From positions 310,001 to 374,000 of the forward strand of contig NZ_CP013979.1 in the NCBI RefSeq assembly GCF_001660485.1: a stretch of DNA of 64,000 bases, read 5' to 3'. Below, piece by piece: positions 1 through 10,432 of this stretch (position 1 is its first letter; each line of letters starts with the position of its first letter). The notes below the pieces were generated by a model. The model was not told the DNA's origin, ran no database searches, and saw only the letters and a program-made list of their open reading frames with translations. The DNA comes from Agromyces aureus (GTDB lineage: Bacteria > Actinomycetota > Actinomycetes > Actinomycetales > Microbacteriaceae). The position numbers were made by a program, and so were the translations under genes.

Positions 1-5
1 GCGCG

Positions 6-1412
6 ATGAGCGAGCGGATGCCGCGCGCGATCGCCGACCGCACGCGTCACCGTAGTCGGGGGCTCGCCCTCTCGGTGCTCATCGCCAACCAGCTGCTCGC
101 GGGCATCGGCGTCGCGACCGGCATGGCGCTCGCGGCGATCCTCGTCGCAGACCTCACCGGGGTCGTGGCGATGGGCGGTCTCGCGCAGTCGGCGAGCGTG
201 CTCGGTGCGGCGATCGTCGCGATCCCGCTCGCCCGCCTCGCCGTGCGTTCCGGGCGGCACGTGGCGCTCGCGGTCGGCTACGGGCTCGCGGCGCTCGGCG
301 CCGTGCTCGTCATCGTGGCGGCGTCCAGTGGCTGGGCTCCGCTCGTGTTCCTCGGGCTGGCGGCGTTCGGCGCCGGGGCTGCGGCCGGCCTGCAGGCGCG
401 GTTCGCGGCGACCGAGGTCGCGGCGCCCGGCTTCGAGGCGCGGTCCATGTCGCTCGTGCTCTGGGCGACGACCATCGGCTCGGTCGCCGGCCCGCTGCTC
501 TCCGAGACGGGCGACCGCGTGGGCGCGGGTCTCGGGCTCCCGCCCCTCGTCGGACCGTTCGTGTTCTCGGCGGTGGCGTTCGCCACGTCGACGCTGCTCG
601 TCGCCACGCTGCTGCGCATGCCGCGTGCCGGCGTGCTCGAGACCGACGCGATTCCGGATGCCGCGGGCGGGCCGCTCGCCGACCCCGTGGCGGCCCTCGA
701 GGGGGCCGCCGTGCCCGAGTCCGAACCCGGGCCGGCGCCGGAGTCCGAGCCTGCGCGCACCCCGGCGCCCGTGCCCGAGGCTGAGCCCGAGTCCACGGTC
801 GGCCCGAAGCCCGTCGGATCCTTCGCGGCGCTGCGCGAGGCCTCGCGCCGACCCCGCTCGCTCTTCGCGATCCTCGCGATCGTCTGCTCGCACACCGTGA
901 TGGTCGGCGTCATGGTCATGACGCCGATCCACATGACCCAGCACGGCCTGTCGTTGAACCTCGTCGGCCTCGTGCTCAGCATCCACATCCTCGGCATGTA
1001 CGGCGCGAGCCCGCTCATGGGGTGGCTCGTCGACCGGATCGGCTCGGTGCGGGTCGTGCTGCTCGGGGCGGCGATCCTGGTGGTGGCGGTGGTCATCGGC
1101 ATCCTCGCGCCCGGTGATGACGTGCTGTTCGTGCCGCTCGCGCTCGGGCTGCTCGGTCTCGGATGGTCGGCCGGCATGATCGGCGGTTCGACGCTGCTCA
1201 CGACGTCGGTCGAAGCTCGATCGCGCGTTCCCCTTCAGGGGGCGACGGATGCCGCGATGAACGTCGCGGCCGCGGCATCCGCAGCACTTTCGGGGTTGGT
1301 GCTCGGCGCGTTCGGATTCGCCGGCGTCAACATGGTCGCGTTGCTCGTGCTGGTGCCGCTCGCGGTGGTCGGGCTGCGGATGGCGACGTCGCGTCGCGCT
1401 GCACCCGTTTGA
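6..1412 (+). CDS. MFS transporter
   Basis: This 468-residue protein reads as a 12-helix major facilitator, probably a drug or metabolite exporter; the substrate is unknown. The N-terminal half has helices up to about residue 205. A hydrophilic Pro/Glu/Ala-rich loop follows (about residues 215-275, with repeated PESEP-like units). The second half carries the GWLVDRIG-type motif A near residue 340. The ATG at position 6 gives MSERMPRA, encoded by a copy of the GAGCGGATGCCGCG word that is dispersed through the window. No upstream sequence is available to test the start, so translation could begin further in, at the helix following SRGLALS. The protein family is clear and the function is not. Confidence 0.85.
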   Translation: MSERMPRAIADRTRHRSRGLALSVLIANQLLAGIGVATGMALAAILVADLTGVVAMGGLAQSASVLGAAIVAIPLARLAVRSGRHVALAVGYGLAALGAVLVIVAASSGWAPLVFLGLAAFGAGAAAGLQARFAATEVAAPGFEARSMSLVLWATTIGSVAGPLLSETGDRVGAGLGLPPLVGPFVFSAVAFATSTLLVATLLRMPRAGVLETDAIPDAAGGPLADPVAALEGAAVPESEPGPAPESEPARTPAPVPEAEPESTVGPKPVGSFAALREASRRPRSLFAILAIVCSHTVMVGVMVMTPIHMTQHGLSLNLVGLVLSIHILGMYGASPLMGWLVDRIGSVRVVLLGAAILVVAVVIGILAPGDDVLFVPLALGLLGLGWSAGMIGGSTLLTTSVEARSRVPLQGATDAAMNVAAAASAALSGLVLGAFGFAGVNMVALLVLVPLAVVGLRMATSRRAAPV

Positions 1413-1463
1413 ATGCGTTCTCATAGGTCTCCCAGCGTTCGAGAGGGATCCTCACAAATTCGC

Positions 1464-1527
1464 GTGTTGGGCTGGGTGCTCCCCCGAACGACGACGTGTT
1501 GGGCTGGAAGTCCCCCCGCACGACGAC
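1464..1527. repeat. Tandem 32-bp repeat upstream of the amidase gene
   Basis: Two adjacent copies (1464-1495 and 1496-1527) both begin GTGTTGGGCTGG and end CGACGAC, with a C-rich centre and only a few differences. They lie immediately upstream of the TIG/amidase gene. The position suits a duplicated regulator site; no binding protein can be named. Confidence 0.7.
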
Positions 1528-1542
1528 CCGAAACTCCACGGT

Positions 1543-2868
1543 TTGCTGAAATCCTCCGATCTCCCCATCCTTCGCCGCGCCACGTTCCGAGCACCCTCCG
1601 CCACGACCGAGCCGCAGGACGACACTTCGTCGTACCCGCTGCCCGTGACCGACGTCGTCCCCGAGTCGCCCGCCGCGTCCGCGCCGGAGTCGCCGGAGTC
1701 CACCGGCGAGCCCACCGACGTGCAGGTGCCCGCCGGCCAGGTCGAGACCGACGAAGAGGCCACGGCGGCATCGCCGTCCCGCCTGCCGCGCCACCGCGCA
1801 GACCGCATCCGCAACCGACGCGGACGCACGTCGCCCGCGTCGAAGGGGGCCATGATCAAGCGCACCGCCGCGCTCGGTTCGGCCGCCGCGTTCATGGGGC
1901 TCAGCGCCTTCGGCGCGATCCTGCCCGCAGAGGCCGAGTCGTCGACCGCGTCGGAGTCCATGAAGCACGTCGCCGTCGACACCGTCGATGCCGCCGCACT
2001 CGACTCCGTCGCGCCGGCCGCCGCGGTCGATCTCGCGCCGAAGATCACGAGCGGCCTCTCGACCGCGAGCGCCCCGTTCACCGGCGGTGCCCAGGTCACG
2101 CTGACGGGCCGTTCGCTCGACGAGGTCGCATCGGTCGCGGTGGGCGGCACGCCCGCGACGATCGTCGCCGCCGAGGACTCCTCGCTCACGTTCCAGGTTC
2201 CGGCCGTCTCCGAGACCGCCAAGGGCGCCGCCATGCCGGTCACCCTGGTCGATGCCGCGGGTGCTCCGGTGCAGGCCGTGCGGACCGAGGCCCCGATCTC
2301 GTCGACCGCGTCGCTCATCACGGCACTCGAACCCGCAGCGCTGCAGGCCGAGGCCGCCGTCGAGCAGCCCATCGACCTGACCTTCACGTTCACGAGCGAC
2401 CCGGGCATCGACGCCCAGCTCAACTACGTGCTCGCGCACTGGAACACCTACAACACCGCGCAGTACCCCGTGCTCTCGGGCGTGGACTGCGCGAACTTCG
2501 CCAGCCAGTCGCTCGCGGCGCGCGGCTTCGCGATGGACGGCGGCTGGTACTTCGACGGCGCGACCGGCGCCATGTCGCCCAGCTGGGCGAGCTCGACGGC
2601 CCTCCGCGACTACCTCCTCACCCAGACCGCTCGCGCGACCTACCTCGACGACTCGCAGCGGGGTCTGGTGAAGGTCGGCGACATCGCCCAGTTCGACTGG
2701 GACAGCTCGGGCGACCGCGATCACACCGCCGTCGTCACGCGGGTCGAGCACACCGACGCCGGCACGAAGATCTGGACCGGCGGCCACACCAAGGACGCCG
2801 ACTACTGGGACGTCGACGAGGCGCTCGCCTCGGGCGGCGGTTCGGTGACGTACTTCTCGATCCACTGA
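1543..2868 (+). CDS. Secreted TIG and amidase-domain protein
   Basis: The protein is predicted to be exported and to act on the cell wall. It has an acidic Pro/Ser/Glu-rich N-terminus, then an RNRRGR stretch and a hydrophobic signal-like segment (MIKRTAALGSAAAFMG onward, about residues 104-130). An IPT/TIG-type beta domain follows (about 165-245). The C-terminus matches the putative amidase fold of Amidase_6 (about 285-441), with DCANFASQSL supplying the catalytic Cys and DHTAVV the His. The start is uncertain. A TTG at 1543 lacks a good ribosome site but the frame is codon-biased from there; an ATG at 1852, right after an AAGGGGG stretch, would start at the signal peptide. The gene ends just before a convergent terminator shared with pgm. 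Confidence 0.75.
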   Translation: MLKSSDLPILRRATFRAPSATTEPQDDTSSYPLPVTDVVPESPAASAPESPESTGEPTDVQVPAGQVETDEEATAASPSRLPRHRADRIRNRRGRTSPASKGAMIKRTAALGSAAAFMGLSAFGAILPAEAESSTASESMKHVAVDTVDAAALDSVAPAAAVDLAPKITSGLSTASAPFTGGAQVTLTGRSLDEVASVAVGGTPATIVAAEDSSLTFQVPAVSETAKGAAMPVTLVDAAGAPVQAVRTEAPISSTASLITALEPAALQAEAAVEQPIDLTFTFTSDPGIDAQLNYVLAHWNTYNTAQYPVLSGVDCANFASQSLAARGFAMDGGWYFDGATGAMSPSWASSTALRDYLLTQTARATYLDDSQRGLVKVGDIAQFDWDSSGDRDHTAVVTRVEHTDAGTKIWTGGHTKDADYWDVDEALASGGGSVTYFSIH

Positions 2869-2892
2869 TCCGGATGCCGCGCGCAGGCGCGA

Positions 2893-2925
2893 AACGCCCG
2901 GTCGAGCTCAGCTCGACCGGGCGTT
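2893..2925. terminator. Bidirectional terminator
   Basis: A perfect inverted repeat with 16-bp arms (2893-2908 and 2910-2925) around one base sits between the convergent amidase and pgm genes. Each strand reads AA before and TT after the stem, so it can serve both. Confidence 0.85.
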
Positions 2926-2961
2926 GGTCGTTCCGACCGCGGCGCGGGTCTCGTCGGCCGA

Positions 2962-4587
2962 TCAGCCGAGCGCGGAGTCGACGACGCGCTTGGCCTCCTC
3001 CTGCACCTGCGCGAGGTGCTCGGCGCCCTTGAACGACTCGGCGTAGATCTTGTACACGTCTTCGGTGCCGCTGGGGCGCGCCGCGAACCAGGCGTCGGCC
3101 GTCTCGACCTTGACGCCGCCGATGGCCGCACCGTTGCCGGGCGCGTGCGAGAGCTTCGCCGTGATCGGCTGCCCCGCGAGTTCGGTCGCGGCGATCGCGT
3201 CGCCGGTGAGCTTGCCGAGGGCGGCCTTCTGCGCCGGGGTGGCCGCGGCGTCCTTGCGCTCGTAGGCGGGGTCGCCGAAGCGCTCGACGAGCTCCGCGTA
3301 GAGCGCCGACGGCGACGTGCCGGTGACCGCTCGGATCTCGGAGGCGAGCAGGCACAGCAGGATGCCGTCCTTGTCGGTGGTCCAGACCGTGCCGTCGAAC
3401 CGCAGGAACGACGCGCCCGCGCTCTCCTCACCGCCGAACCCGACCGAGCCGTCGACGAGGCCCGGCACGAACCACTTGAACCCGACCGGCACCTCCCAGA
3501 GTCGGCGCCCGAGCGCGGCGGCGACCCGGTCGATCATCGAGCTCGAGACGAGCGTCTTGCCGATCGCGGCATCCGCTCGCCATTCCGGACGGTGCGCGAA
3601 CAGGTACTCGATCGCGACCGCGAGGTAGTGGTTGGGGTTCATCAGGCCGCCGTCGGGCGTGACGATGCCGTGCCGGTCGGCGTCGGCGTCGTTGCCGGTC
3701 AAGATGTCGAAGCTGCTGCCGTGTTCGAGCACCGACGCCATGGCGCTCGGCGACGACGGGTCCATGCGGATCTTGCCGTCCCAGTCGAGCGTCATGAACG
3801 ACCAGGCGGGGTCGACGCGCTCGTTCACGACCGTGAGGTCGAGCCCGTACGTGTCGCGGATCGCGGCCCAGTAGTTGACCGAAGCCCCGCCGAGCGGGTC
3901 GGCGCCGATCTTGATGCCGCTGCGCTTGATGGCCTCGATGTCGATGATGTTCGCGAGGTCGGCGACGTAGGCGGTGCGGAAGTCGTAGGTCTCGACCGCG
4001 CTCGGCTCGGCCTGCTTCACCTCGCGCAGCCCGTCGGCGATGAGCTCGTTGGCCCGGTTCGCGATCCACGACGTCGCGTCGGAGTCTGCGGGGCCGCCGT
4101 GCGGCGGGTTGTACTTGAAGCCGCCGTCCTGCGGCGGGTTGTGCGAGGGCGTGATGACGATGCCGTCGGCCTCGCCCTCGGCGCGCTTGGCCGGATCGTT
4201 GTTCCACGTGAGGATCGCGTGCGACAGGGCGGGCGTCGGCACGTAGTCGTCGTACTGGTCGACGAGCACGCGCACGCGGTTGCCGACGAGCACGTCGAGC
4301 GCCGTCGTCTGCGCCGGTGCGCTCAGCGCGTGCGTGTCGGAGCCGATGAACAGCGGTCCGGTGATGCCCTGCGCCGTGCGGTACTCGACGATCGCCTGCG
4401 TGATCGCGAGGATGTGGTGCTCGTTGAAGCTCGTCGTGAAGCTCGAACCCCGGTGGCCCGAGGTGCCGAACGCGACCCGCTGCTCGGGCACCGAGGCATC
4501 CGGTTGCTGCTCGTAGTACGCCCTGACGAGCGCTTCGACGTCGATGAGATCGGACTCGGTGGCCGGGGTTCCCGCGCGTTCGTGCAT
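2962..4587 (-). CDS. pgm: Phosphoglucomutase (alpha-D-glucose phosphate-specific)
   Basis: The enzyme interconverts glucose 1-phosphate and glucose 6-phosphate in the cytoplasm, linking glycolysis to glycogen and cell-wall sugar synthesis. The 541 residues match the usual length of bacterial Pgm. Near the N-terminus is the [11 protein letters not shown] sugar-phosphate motif. The active-site serine lies in [13 protein letters not shown], the metal loop is [11 protein letters not shown], and a GGEESAG motif is present. The start is the ATG at 4587 (MHERAGTP); the frame stays open upstream, but that part has no family similarity. The gene is convergent with the amidase gene and lies 77 bp downstream of the DUF445 gene on the same strand. 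Confidence 0.95.
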   Translation of the reverse strand: MHERAGTPATESDLIDVEALVRAYYEQQPDASVPEQRVAFGTSGHRGSSFTTSFNEHHILAITQAIVEYRTAQGITGPLFIGSDTHALSAPAQTTALDVLVGNRVRVLVDQYDDYVPTPALSHAILTWNNDPAKRAEGEADGIVITPSHNPPQDGGFKYNPPHGGPADSDATSWIANRANELIADGLREVKQAEPSAVETYDFRTAYVADLANIIDIEAIKRSGIKIGADPLGGASVNYWAAIRDTYGLDLTVVNERVDPAWSFMTLDWDGKIRMDPSSPSAMASVLEHGSSFDILTGNDADADRHGIVTPDGGLMNPNHYLAVAIEYLFAHRPEWRADAAIGKTLVSSSMIDRVAAALGRRLWEVPVGFKWFVPGLVDGSVGFGGEESAGASFLRFDGTVWTTDKDGILLCLLASEIRAVTGTSPSALYAELVERFGDPAYERKDAAATPAQKAALGKLTGDAIAATELAGQPITAKLSHAPGNGAAIGGVKVETADAWFAARPSGTEDVYKIYAESFKGAEHLAQVQEEAKRVVDSALG

Positions 4588-4664
4588 GCACCCAGTCTGG
4601 CGCGCCCGCGCTCCCGCCGCACCCCGCATCATGTCCTGATACGGGGCGCGCGTCGAAGGGCGGG

Positions 4665-5993
4665 TCAGAGCAGCGCGTGCAGGACGGTCGCGACGCTGAA
4701 GATCGCGAGGCCGGCGAGGGCGCCGACCACCGTGCCGTTGATGCGGATGAACTGCAGGTCGCGCCCCACCTGGAGCTCGAGCTTGCGCGTGGTCTCGGCC
4801 GGGTCCCAGCGCTCCACGGTCTCGGTGATGACGCCGGCGATCTCGTGCCGGTAGGTGCGCACGACGTAGGCCGCGGCATCCGTCACCCAGGTGTCGACCT
4901 TCGCGGCGAGCGTCTCGTCGGCGACGAGACGGCCGCCGACCTCGACGATCGCCGAGCGCAGGCTCTGCCGCAGCTCGCTCTCGGGGTCGGCCAGCGAGTC
5001 GTCGAGTGCCGCCTTCACCGCGGTCCACGCCTCGCCGGCGAACTCGCGCACGCGCGGGCTCTCGAGCAGGTCGTTCTTGATGCCCTCGACCCGCGAGATC
5101 GTCGCGGGGTCGTGCTGCAGGGCGTCGGCGAGGTCGGCGAGGTAACGGTCGATGGCCTCGCGGAGCGGATGCTGCGGGTCGTCGCGCACGGCGTTCACGA
5201 ATCCGCGCACCTCGCGGGCGGCCCGATCGTCGACGAGCCGGTCGACGAACCCCGGCATCCATCGGGGGAGGCGGTCGGAGACCATGCTGCCGAACGCCTC
5301 GGGGTGCGCGACGAGCCAGTCGTCGGCCTTGTCGAGCAGGGCGTCGACGGCGGCCCGTTGCTGGTCGGCGGCCACGAGCCTGGCGCCGACGCGGCCCACC
5401 GAGGGCGCCCATTCGGGCTCGAAGAGGTGCTTGCGCGCGAGGCGCTCGATGACGTCCTCGACGTCGTCGTCGCCCAGCAGCTCGAGCACGCCGCGCGCGG
5501 CGACGGAGGCCTCGGACGTCAGGCGTTCGGCGTTGGCCGGTTCGGCCAGCCAGCCGCCGAGCCGCCGCGAGATGCCGATGGAGCGCAGCTTGCCGAGCAC
5601 GACGTCGTCGGAGAGGAACTCGTGCTCGACGAAGGCGCCGAGCGTCGCGCCGATCTCGTTCTTGCGCGTCGGGATGATCGCGGTGTGGGGGATCGGCAGG
5701 CCGAGCGGATGCCGGAACAGGGCCGTCACCGCGAACCAGTCGGCGATCGCGCCCACCATCGCGCCCTCGGCTGCGGCGCGAACGTACGCGAGCCACGGGA
5801 CCTGGTCCTGCAGGGCGAACGCCACGGCGAACACGACCGCCGAGAGGATCAGCAGCCCGGTGGCGAGCCGCTTCATGCTGCGGAGCGCGGCCTCACGCTC
5901 GGCGTCGCTCGGCACGGTGCGGGGCTCGCGTGCGGTGCGGGCCGCGCGCGGGGTGCGGTCGACCGGGTCGGGGGTCTCCAAGGTCGTGGTCAT
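4665..5993 (-). CDS. DUF445 family membrane protein
   Basis: This 442-residue DUF445 (YheB/YjiN-like) protein has unknown molecular function. A hydrophilic 40-residue N-terminus precedes one transmembrane helix (about 45-65). The family signature [20 protein letters not shown] follows, and then [14 protein letters not shown] long amphipathic alpha-helical middle ends in the second signature ([20 protein letters not shown]) and a C-terminal helix. The ATG at 5993 has a strong AGGAGGAC ribosome site. It is divergent from pheA across about 100 bp, and pgm may be read through from it. Confidence 0.85.
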   Translation of the reverse strand: MTTTLETPDPVDRTPRAARTAREPRTVPSDAEREAALRSMKRLATGLLILSAVVFAVAFALQDQVPWLAYVRAAAEGAMVGAIADWFAVTALFRHPLGLPIPHTAIIPTRKNEIGATLGAFVEHEFLSDDVVLGKLRSIGISRRLGGWLAEPANAERLTSEASVAARGVLELLGDDDVEDVIERLARKHLFEPEWAPSVGRVGARLVAADQQRAAVDALLDKADDWLVAHPEAFGSMVSDRLPRWMPGFVDRLVDDRAAREVRGFVNAVRDDPQHPLREAIDRYLADLADALQHDPATISRVEGIKNDLLESPRVREFAGEAWTAVKAALDDSLADPESELRQSLRSAIVEVGGRLVADETLAAKVDTWVTDAAAYVVRTYRHEIAGVITETVERWDPAETTRKLELQVGRDLQFIRINGTVVGALAGLAIFSVATVLHALL

Positions 5994-6081
5994 CGCGTCC
6001 TCCTCACGGTTCGCGCGTTGCGGACGATCTCGACGCTAGACCCTCCGCCTGCGCCCTGTCCCTCGGCGCGCGCCCGCTGGT

Positions 6082-6087
6082 TAGGCT
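6082..6087 (+). promoter_or_regulatory. -10 box of pheA (leaderless)
   Basis: TAGGCT ends 6 nt before the pheA ATG, so the transcript should begin at or next to the start codon. No ribosome site is visible. Confidence 0.6.
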
Positions 6088-6093
6088 GGCAGC

Positions 6094-7050
6094 ATGACGG
6101 ATGCCGCACCCCAACGCCCGGAGGGCACCTACTCCTACCTGGGGCCGGCCGGCACCTTCACCGAGGCCGCCCTCAAGCAGGTGCCCGAGGCGGCCGGCAA
6201 GACGTGGCGCTCGGTCAACAACGTGGGCGAGGCGCTGGCGGATGTCACGAGCGGCCGCTCGATCGCCGCGGTCATCGCGATCGAGAACTCGATCGAGGGC
6301 GGCGTCTCGGCCACGCAGGACGCGCTCGCGACCGTACCCGGCCTCCGCATCGTCGGCGAGTACCTGGTGCCCGTGAACTTCGTGCTCGTCGCCCGCCACG
6401 GCACGACGCTTGACGATGTGCGCACCGTCAACGCGCACCCGGTCGCCTACGCCCAGTCGCGCGGCTGGCTCGAGCGCAACCTGCCCGAGCACGGGCACAT
6501 CCCCGCGTCGAGCAACGTGCAGTCCGCGGCCTCGCTCTTCGAGGCCGACAGCACGGCCGACGCCGCGGTCGCGCCGCCCGGCATCACCGACCACCACGAC
6601 GTGACCGTCCTGGCGCGCGACATCGGCGACAACCCCAACGCGGTGACCAGGTTCGTGCTCGTGTCGCGCTCACGTTCGCTGCCCGAGCCCACGGGCGCCG
6701 ACAAGACGAGCCTCATCGTCGAGCTGCCGAGCGACGAGCCCGGCGCCCTGCTCGCGATGCTCGAGCAGTTCTCGACGCGAGGCGTGAACCTCTCGCTGCT
6801 CGAGTCCCGGCCCATCGGCGACGCCCTCGGCCGCTACCGATTCGTCGTCGACCTCGACGGCCACGTCGCCGACGAGCGCGTCGCCGACGCCCTGCTCGGC
6901 CTTCGTCGCACGAGCCCGAACGTGATCTTCCTCGGCTCGTACCCCCGGGCCGACCAGCGCGAGATCGAATACCACGCGAAGTACGATGACGAGATCTTCA
7001 TCGAGGCGCGCGACTGGCTGCGCGGCTTGCTGAGCGGCGAACCCGACTGA
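6094..7050 (+). CDS. pheA: Prephenate dehydratase
   Basis: The enzyme converts prephenate to phenylpyruvate in phenylalanine synthesis. The 318 residues have the normal layout: a periplasmic-binding-like catalytic domain (about 8-190; SYLGPAGTFTE at the start and the catalytic TRF in NAVTRFVLV near 188), then an ACT domain (about 205-290) with the phenylalanine-binding ESRP motif (LLESRPIGDALGRYRF). This is a monofunctional dehydratase with no chorismate mutase domain, as is usual in actinobacteria. The ATG at 6094 is chosen because a TAGGCT box ends 6 nt upstream, implying leaderless translation. The ACT domain predicts feedback inhibition by phenylalanine. Confidence 0.95.
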   Translation: MTDAAPQRPEGTYSYLGPAGTFTEAALKQVPEAAGKTWRSVNNVGEALADVTSGRSIAAVIAIENSIEGGVSATQDALATVPGLRIVGEYLVPVNFVLVARHGTTLDDVRTVNAHPVAYAQSRGWLERNLPEHGHIPASSNVQSAASLFEADSTADAAVAPPGITDHHDVTVLARDIGDNPNAVTRFVLVSRSRSLPEPTGADKTSLIVELPSDEPGALLAMLEQFSTRGVNLSLLESRPIGDALGRYRFVVDLDGHVADERVADALLGLRRTSPNVIFLGSYPRADQREIEYHAKYDDEIFIEARDWLRGLLSGEPD

Positions 7051-7113
7051 TGCAGAGCCCGGGCGACGCGACGATCGACCGGCACGGGCGGCACTGAGAC
7101 CGAAGGACACGCG

Positions 7114-7806
7114 ATGAGCGACGAGGCCACGCGAGCGATCGACCCGAGGTTCGATCCCAGATTCCAGCGCGGGTATGTTCCGGATGTCGCGGGCGGCGCC
7201 CGCGCGAAGGTGCGCCGCGAGCCGACCGACGCGCCCACCGAGGTCGAGACCGAGCTGTTCGGACCCCGCTCCGCCGTGACCTCCGATCGTCGCCCCGCGC
7301 CCCTCACCGCGGCGCCACCCAAGCCCGAAGCCGACCACGCCGCTGCGCTGCTCGCGTATTTCGCTCCCGAGGAACCGACCGTGCCGAATCCGCCGACGGA
7401 GCCCGGACCCCGATCGGACCCTGCGCCGAATCCGCCGACCGACCTTGGGCCGGCCTCCGGCGGGATCACCTCACATTCCGAATCGGGTATGCGTCGCGAG
7501 GTCGACGACGGGTTCGTCGAGCCGGAGCCCGAGAGCGAGAGCCCGTTCGTGCGCCACCGGTGGCTCGGGTTCTGGGTGGCGCTGGCGGCGAGCATCGCAT
7601 TCGTCGTGGGCGGCGCGGTCCTGTACTGGAACGTGAGCCTCGAGCAGATGAGCCCGAGCGGACGGATCGCGGGTGCAGCCGAGACGCAGGCCTTCCTCAG
7701 TGCGTTGTACGCCCTCGGCATCGGGCTCGTGCAGGCCGGAGCCCTCGGCATCGTCGTGGTGCTCGCGCTGGGTGCCGTGATGTCCGCGCGCCGGGGGCGC
7801 GTATGA
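7114..7806 (+). CDS. Hypothetical two-helix membrane protein with Pro-rich cytoplasmic tail
   Basis: I do not recognise a named family. The 230-residue protein has a long hydrophilic N-terminus (about 1-150) with two PNPPT(E/D)-type proline repeats near residues 90-115. Two transmembrane helices follow (about 154-176 and 200-224). The ATG at 7114 follows a GAAGGAC ribosome site. The stop overlaps the start of the next small membrane gene (7803), so the two are probably translationally coupled and may act together. Confidence 0.6.
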   Translation: MSDEATRAIDPRFDPRFQRGYVPDVAGGARAKVRREPTDAPTEVETELFGPRSAVTSDRRPAPLTAAPPKPEADHAAALLAYFAPEEPTVPNPPTEPGPRSDPAPNPPTDLGPASGGITSHSESGMRREVDDGFVEPEPESESPFVRHRWLGFWVALAASIAFVVGGAVLYWNVSLEQMSPSGRIAGAAETQAFLSALYALGIGLVQAGALGIVVVLALGAVMSARRGRV

Positions 7807-8249
7807 AGCGCCCGTCGGCGCAGTTGCGCAACCCCGCTCTGCTCGCGCTGGCCGGGGTGTTCGTCATCTCGCTCGTGGGGCTGCAAGGCCTCTCGCGCAC
7901 GATCGCCGACCGCTACCGGGACTTGAGCAGCTTCAACAGCCAGAGCGGTTCCGAGTCGGACATGAACGCGATGAACCAGTTCTACGCCGCCCTCAACGCA
8001 CTCGGCCAGGGCACCAGCGCACTCGGATCGCTCGCCGCGGCATCCGCTCTCGCGCTGGTGTTCGTCTGGTGCTTCTGGCCGAGAGGTGCCCGGGCCGCAG
8101 CTCAGTCGAGCGACGGCACGCGGATGATGAGCGAGGCGGGGTCGACCGTGAACCTGGCCGACACGACCGTGCCGAACTCGTCGCCGTCGATCTCGAACTC
8201 CTCCGAGCCCTCGACGATCTCGATGTCGACCGAGCGTCCGCGCGAGTAG
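7803..8249 (+). CDS. Small hypothetical membrane protein overlapping the lipid kinase gene
   Basis: This 148-residue frame starts at ATG 7803, overlapping the upstream stop by 4 nt. It encodes two transmembrane helices (about 10-30 and 70-92) separated by a Ser/Asn/Gln-rich loop. After WPRGAR the remaining 50 residues are read through the 3' end of the convergent kinase gene and are Ser/Thr-rich without structure. The membrane part looks real from codon use. The tail may be a fortuitous extension. No function can be assigned. Confidence 0.55.
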   Translation: MKRPSAQLRNPALLALAGVFVISLVGLQGLSRTIADRYRDLSSFNSQSGSESDMNAMNQFYAALNALGQGTSALGSLAAASALALVFVWCFWPRGARAAAQSSDGTRMMSEAGSTVNLADTTVPNSSPSISNSSEPSTISMSTERPRE

Positions 8250-9118
8250 ACGATCTCGCTCCGTCGGCTGCCACCCGTCAGGTCCATGATCTGCCGGCCG
8301 ATGGCCGACTTGCGCAGCACCGGGTTCTCCCAGCTGATCTTGCGCCAGATGAAGAGCCAGCCCAGGAAGTTGCGTGGCTGCAGCACGGCCATGTCGAGGC
8401 GCCCGTCGTCGAGCTGCGCGTCGGGGATCAGCTCGATGTTGCCCGGCAGGTAGCCGAGGTTCGCCACGAGGATGGTCGAGACCTTCGACCGGTGCAGGCG
8501 GCCGGCATCGGTGCGGTAGTAGGCGCGGTAGGGCTTCGACGCGGGGAGCGCGCGCAGCCCGGCATCGACGTAGGCGAGCCAGCCGACGCGCTTCTTCAGG
8601 TCGGGGTTCGTGCTCGAGATCATCGCCGCGTCGATGCCGATGCCCGCCATGACGAGCGACGTGTGGCTCTCGGTGTCGCCGTTCGGCCGCGTGATGTCGG
8701 CCACGACCACGTCGACGGCGCGGTCGAAGCCCTCGAAGGCGAGCGTCGCGGCCGCGCGCATGTCGTTGACGGGGATGTCGACGTTGCGGGCGAACAGGTT
8801 GCCGGTGCCGATCGGCACGATGCCGACGGGCAGGCCGCTGTCGCGGAGCCCGGCGGCGACCGAGCGCACGGTGCCGTCGCCGCCCGCGGCGATCACGAGG
8901 TCGACCCTCGACTCGCGGGCTTCGAGCGCCATGCCCTTGCCCGGATCGTCGACCGTGGTCTCGATCCAGAGCGGCTCGGCGAAGCCCTGCTGCTCGGCGA
9001 CCGCGGCGATGGTCGTGCGCAGGGTGTCGACGCCCTGCTTGCTCGGGTTGAAGATCACGGCGACGCGCGGCCGGTCGCCCACGGACTCCGCCGCCTGCTG
9101 CTTGCCACCCCGCGCCAC
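8102..9118 (-). CDS. Diacylglycerol/lipid kinase family protein (YegS-like)
   Basis: A 338-residue member of the diacylglycerol kinase catalytic-domain family (YegS/DgkB/BmrU type) that would phosphorylate a membrane lipid with ATP. The nucleotide motif is [16 protein letters not shown] (about 95-110), followed by [14 protein letters not shown], typical of the family. The C-terminal beta domain ends normally. The start is a GTG at 9118. It diverges from serS across about 45 bp. Its 3' end overlaps the convergent small membrane gene by about 148 bp. Lipid specificity cannot be read from sequence. Confidence 0.85.
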   Translation of the reverse strand: MARGGKQQAAESVGDRPRVAVIFNPSKQGVDTLRTTIAAVAEQQGFAEPLWIETTVDDPGKGMALEARESRVDLVIAAGGDGTVRSVAAGLRDSGLPVGIVPIGTGNLFARNVDIPVNDMRAAATLAFEGFDRAVDVVVADITRPNGDTESHTSLVMAGIGIDAAMISSTNPDLKKRVGWLAYVDAGLRALPASKPYRAYYRTDAGRLHRSKVSTILVANLGYLPGNIELIPDAQLDDGRLDMAVLQPRNFLGWLFIWRKISWENPVLRKSAIGRQIMDLTGGSRRSEIVYSRGRSVDIEIVEGSEEFEIDGDEFGTVVSARFTVDPASLIIRVPSLD

Positions 9119-9150
9119 GGAGCCAACCTATTGCATCGGGATGCCGCGGT

Positions 9151-9156
9151 TAGACT
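9151..9156 (+). promoter_or_regulatory. -10 box of serS (leaderless)
   Basis: TAGACT ends 7 nt before the GTG start of serS. The absence of any ribosome site agrees with a leaderless transcript. Confidence 0.6.
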
Positions 9157-9163
9157 GGCACGC

Positions 9164-10432
9164 GTGATCGACCCCGTGCTGCTTCGCGAGAACCCCGACC
9201 TGATCAAGCATTCGCAGGAGCTCCGTGGGGAGTCTCCGGCCCTCGTCGACGACGCCGTGGCCGCTGACGCCGCCCGTCGGCACGCGATCACGGCGTTCGA
9301 GTCGCTGCGCGCCGAGCAGAACGCCTTCGGCAAGCGGGTCGCGCAGGCGCCGAAAGACGAGAAGGCCGCGCTCGTGGCGCAGGCGCAGGAGCTCGCGGCG
9401 AAGGTCAAGCAGGCCAACGCCGAGGTGACGGTCGCCGAAGACGCCTTCACCGCGACCGTGCGCCTCATCGGCAACGTCGTCATCGACGGCGTGCCCGCGG
9501 GCGGCGAAGACGACTTCATCCTCCTGAAAGAGGTCGGCGAGGTGCCGACCTTCGACTTCGAGCCGCGCGACCACCTCGAGATCGGCGAGATGCTCGACGC
9601 GATCGACATGCACCGCGGTGCGAAGGTCTCGGGCGCGCGCTTCCACTACCTCAAGGGCATCGGCGCCCGCCTCGAGCTCGCGCTCATGACCATGGGCCTC
9701 GACCGCGCACTGGCGGCCGGCTTCACGCCGCTCATCACGCCGACGCTCGTGCGGCCCGAGATCATGCAGGGCACCGGCTTCCTCGGCGCGCACGCCGACG
9801 AGATCTACTACCTGCCCGCCGACGACCTCTACCTCACGGGCACGAGCGAAGTGGCCCTCGCCGGGTACCACTCCGACGAGATCATCGACGTGTCGAACGG
9901 CCCCATCCGCTACGCCGGCTGGTCGACCTGCTACCGCCGCGAGGCCGGTTCGGGCGGCAAGGACACCCGCGGCATCATCCGCGTGCACCAGTTCAACAAG
10001 CTCGAGATGTTCAGCTACGTCGACCCCGCCGAGGCCGAGGCCGAGCACGCGCGACTGCTCGCCTGGCAGGAGGGCATGCTGCAAGACCTGGGGCTCAGCT
10101 ACCGCGTCATCGACACCGCGGCCGGCGACCTCGGGTCGAGCGCGGCCCGCAAGTACGACGTCGAGGCGTGGGTGCCCACGCAGGTCGCGTACCGGGAGCT
10201 CACGTCGACCTCGAACTGCACGACCTACCAGGCGCGTCGCCTCGACATCCGTCACCGCACCGAGTCGGGCAAGACGGCGCCGGTCGCGACGCTCAACGGA
10301 ACGCTCGCCACCACCCGCTGGATCGTCGCGATCCTCGAGACGCACCAGCGGGCCGACGGGTCGGTGCGCGTGCCCGAGGCGTTGCGCGGGTACCTCGGCG
10401 GCCTCGAGGTGCTCGAACCCGTCATCCGATGA
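9164..10432 (+). CDS. serS: Seryl-tRNA synthetase
   Basis: Charges tRNA-Ser with serine. The 422 residues match the family. An N-terminal coiled-coil arm (about 30-105) precedes the class II catalytic core. The [16 protein letters not shown] region, motif 2 ([17 protein letters not shown]) and motif 3 ([18 protein letters not shown]) are all visible. The GTG at 9164 ([12 protein letters not shown]) is the standard SerS N-terminus and sits 7 nt after a TAGACT box. The frame stays open far upstream, but that part has no family similarity. The stop overlaps the next gene by ATGA. Two tRNA-Ser genes lie within 4 kb downstream. Confidence 0.97.
   Translation: MIDPVLLRENPDLIKHSQELRGESPALVDDAVAADAARRHAITAFESLRAEQNAFGKRVAQAPKDEKAALVAQAQELAAKVKQANAEVTVAEDAFTATVRLIGNVVIDGVPAGGEDDFILLKEVGEVPTFDFEPRDHLEIGEMLDAIDMHRGAKVSGARFHYLKGIGARLELALMTMGLDRALAAGFTPLITPTLVRPEIMQGTGFLGAHADEIYYLPADDLYLTGTSEVALAGYHSDEIIDVSNGPIRYAGWSTCYRREAGSGGKDTRGIIRVHQFNKLEMFSYVDPAEAEAEHARLLAWQEGMLQDLGLSYRVIDTAAGDLGSSAARKYDVEAWVPTQVAYRELTSTSNCTTYQARRLDIRHRTESGKTAPVATLNGTLATTRWIVAILETHQRADGSVRVPEALRGYLGGLEVLEPVIR

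Noticed and set aside
4588..5796. Upstream extension of pgm through the DUF445 gene
   Set aside because: The added part is Arg-rich and unrelated to Pgm; the family start is the ATG at 4587.
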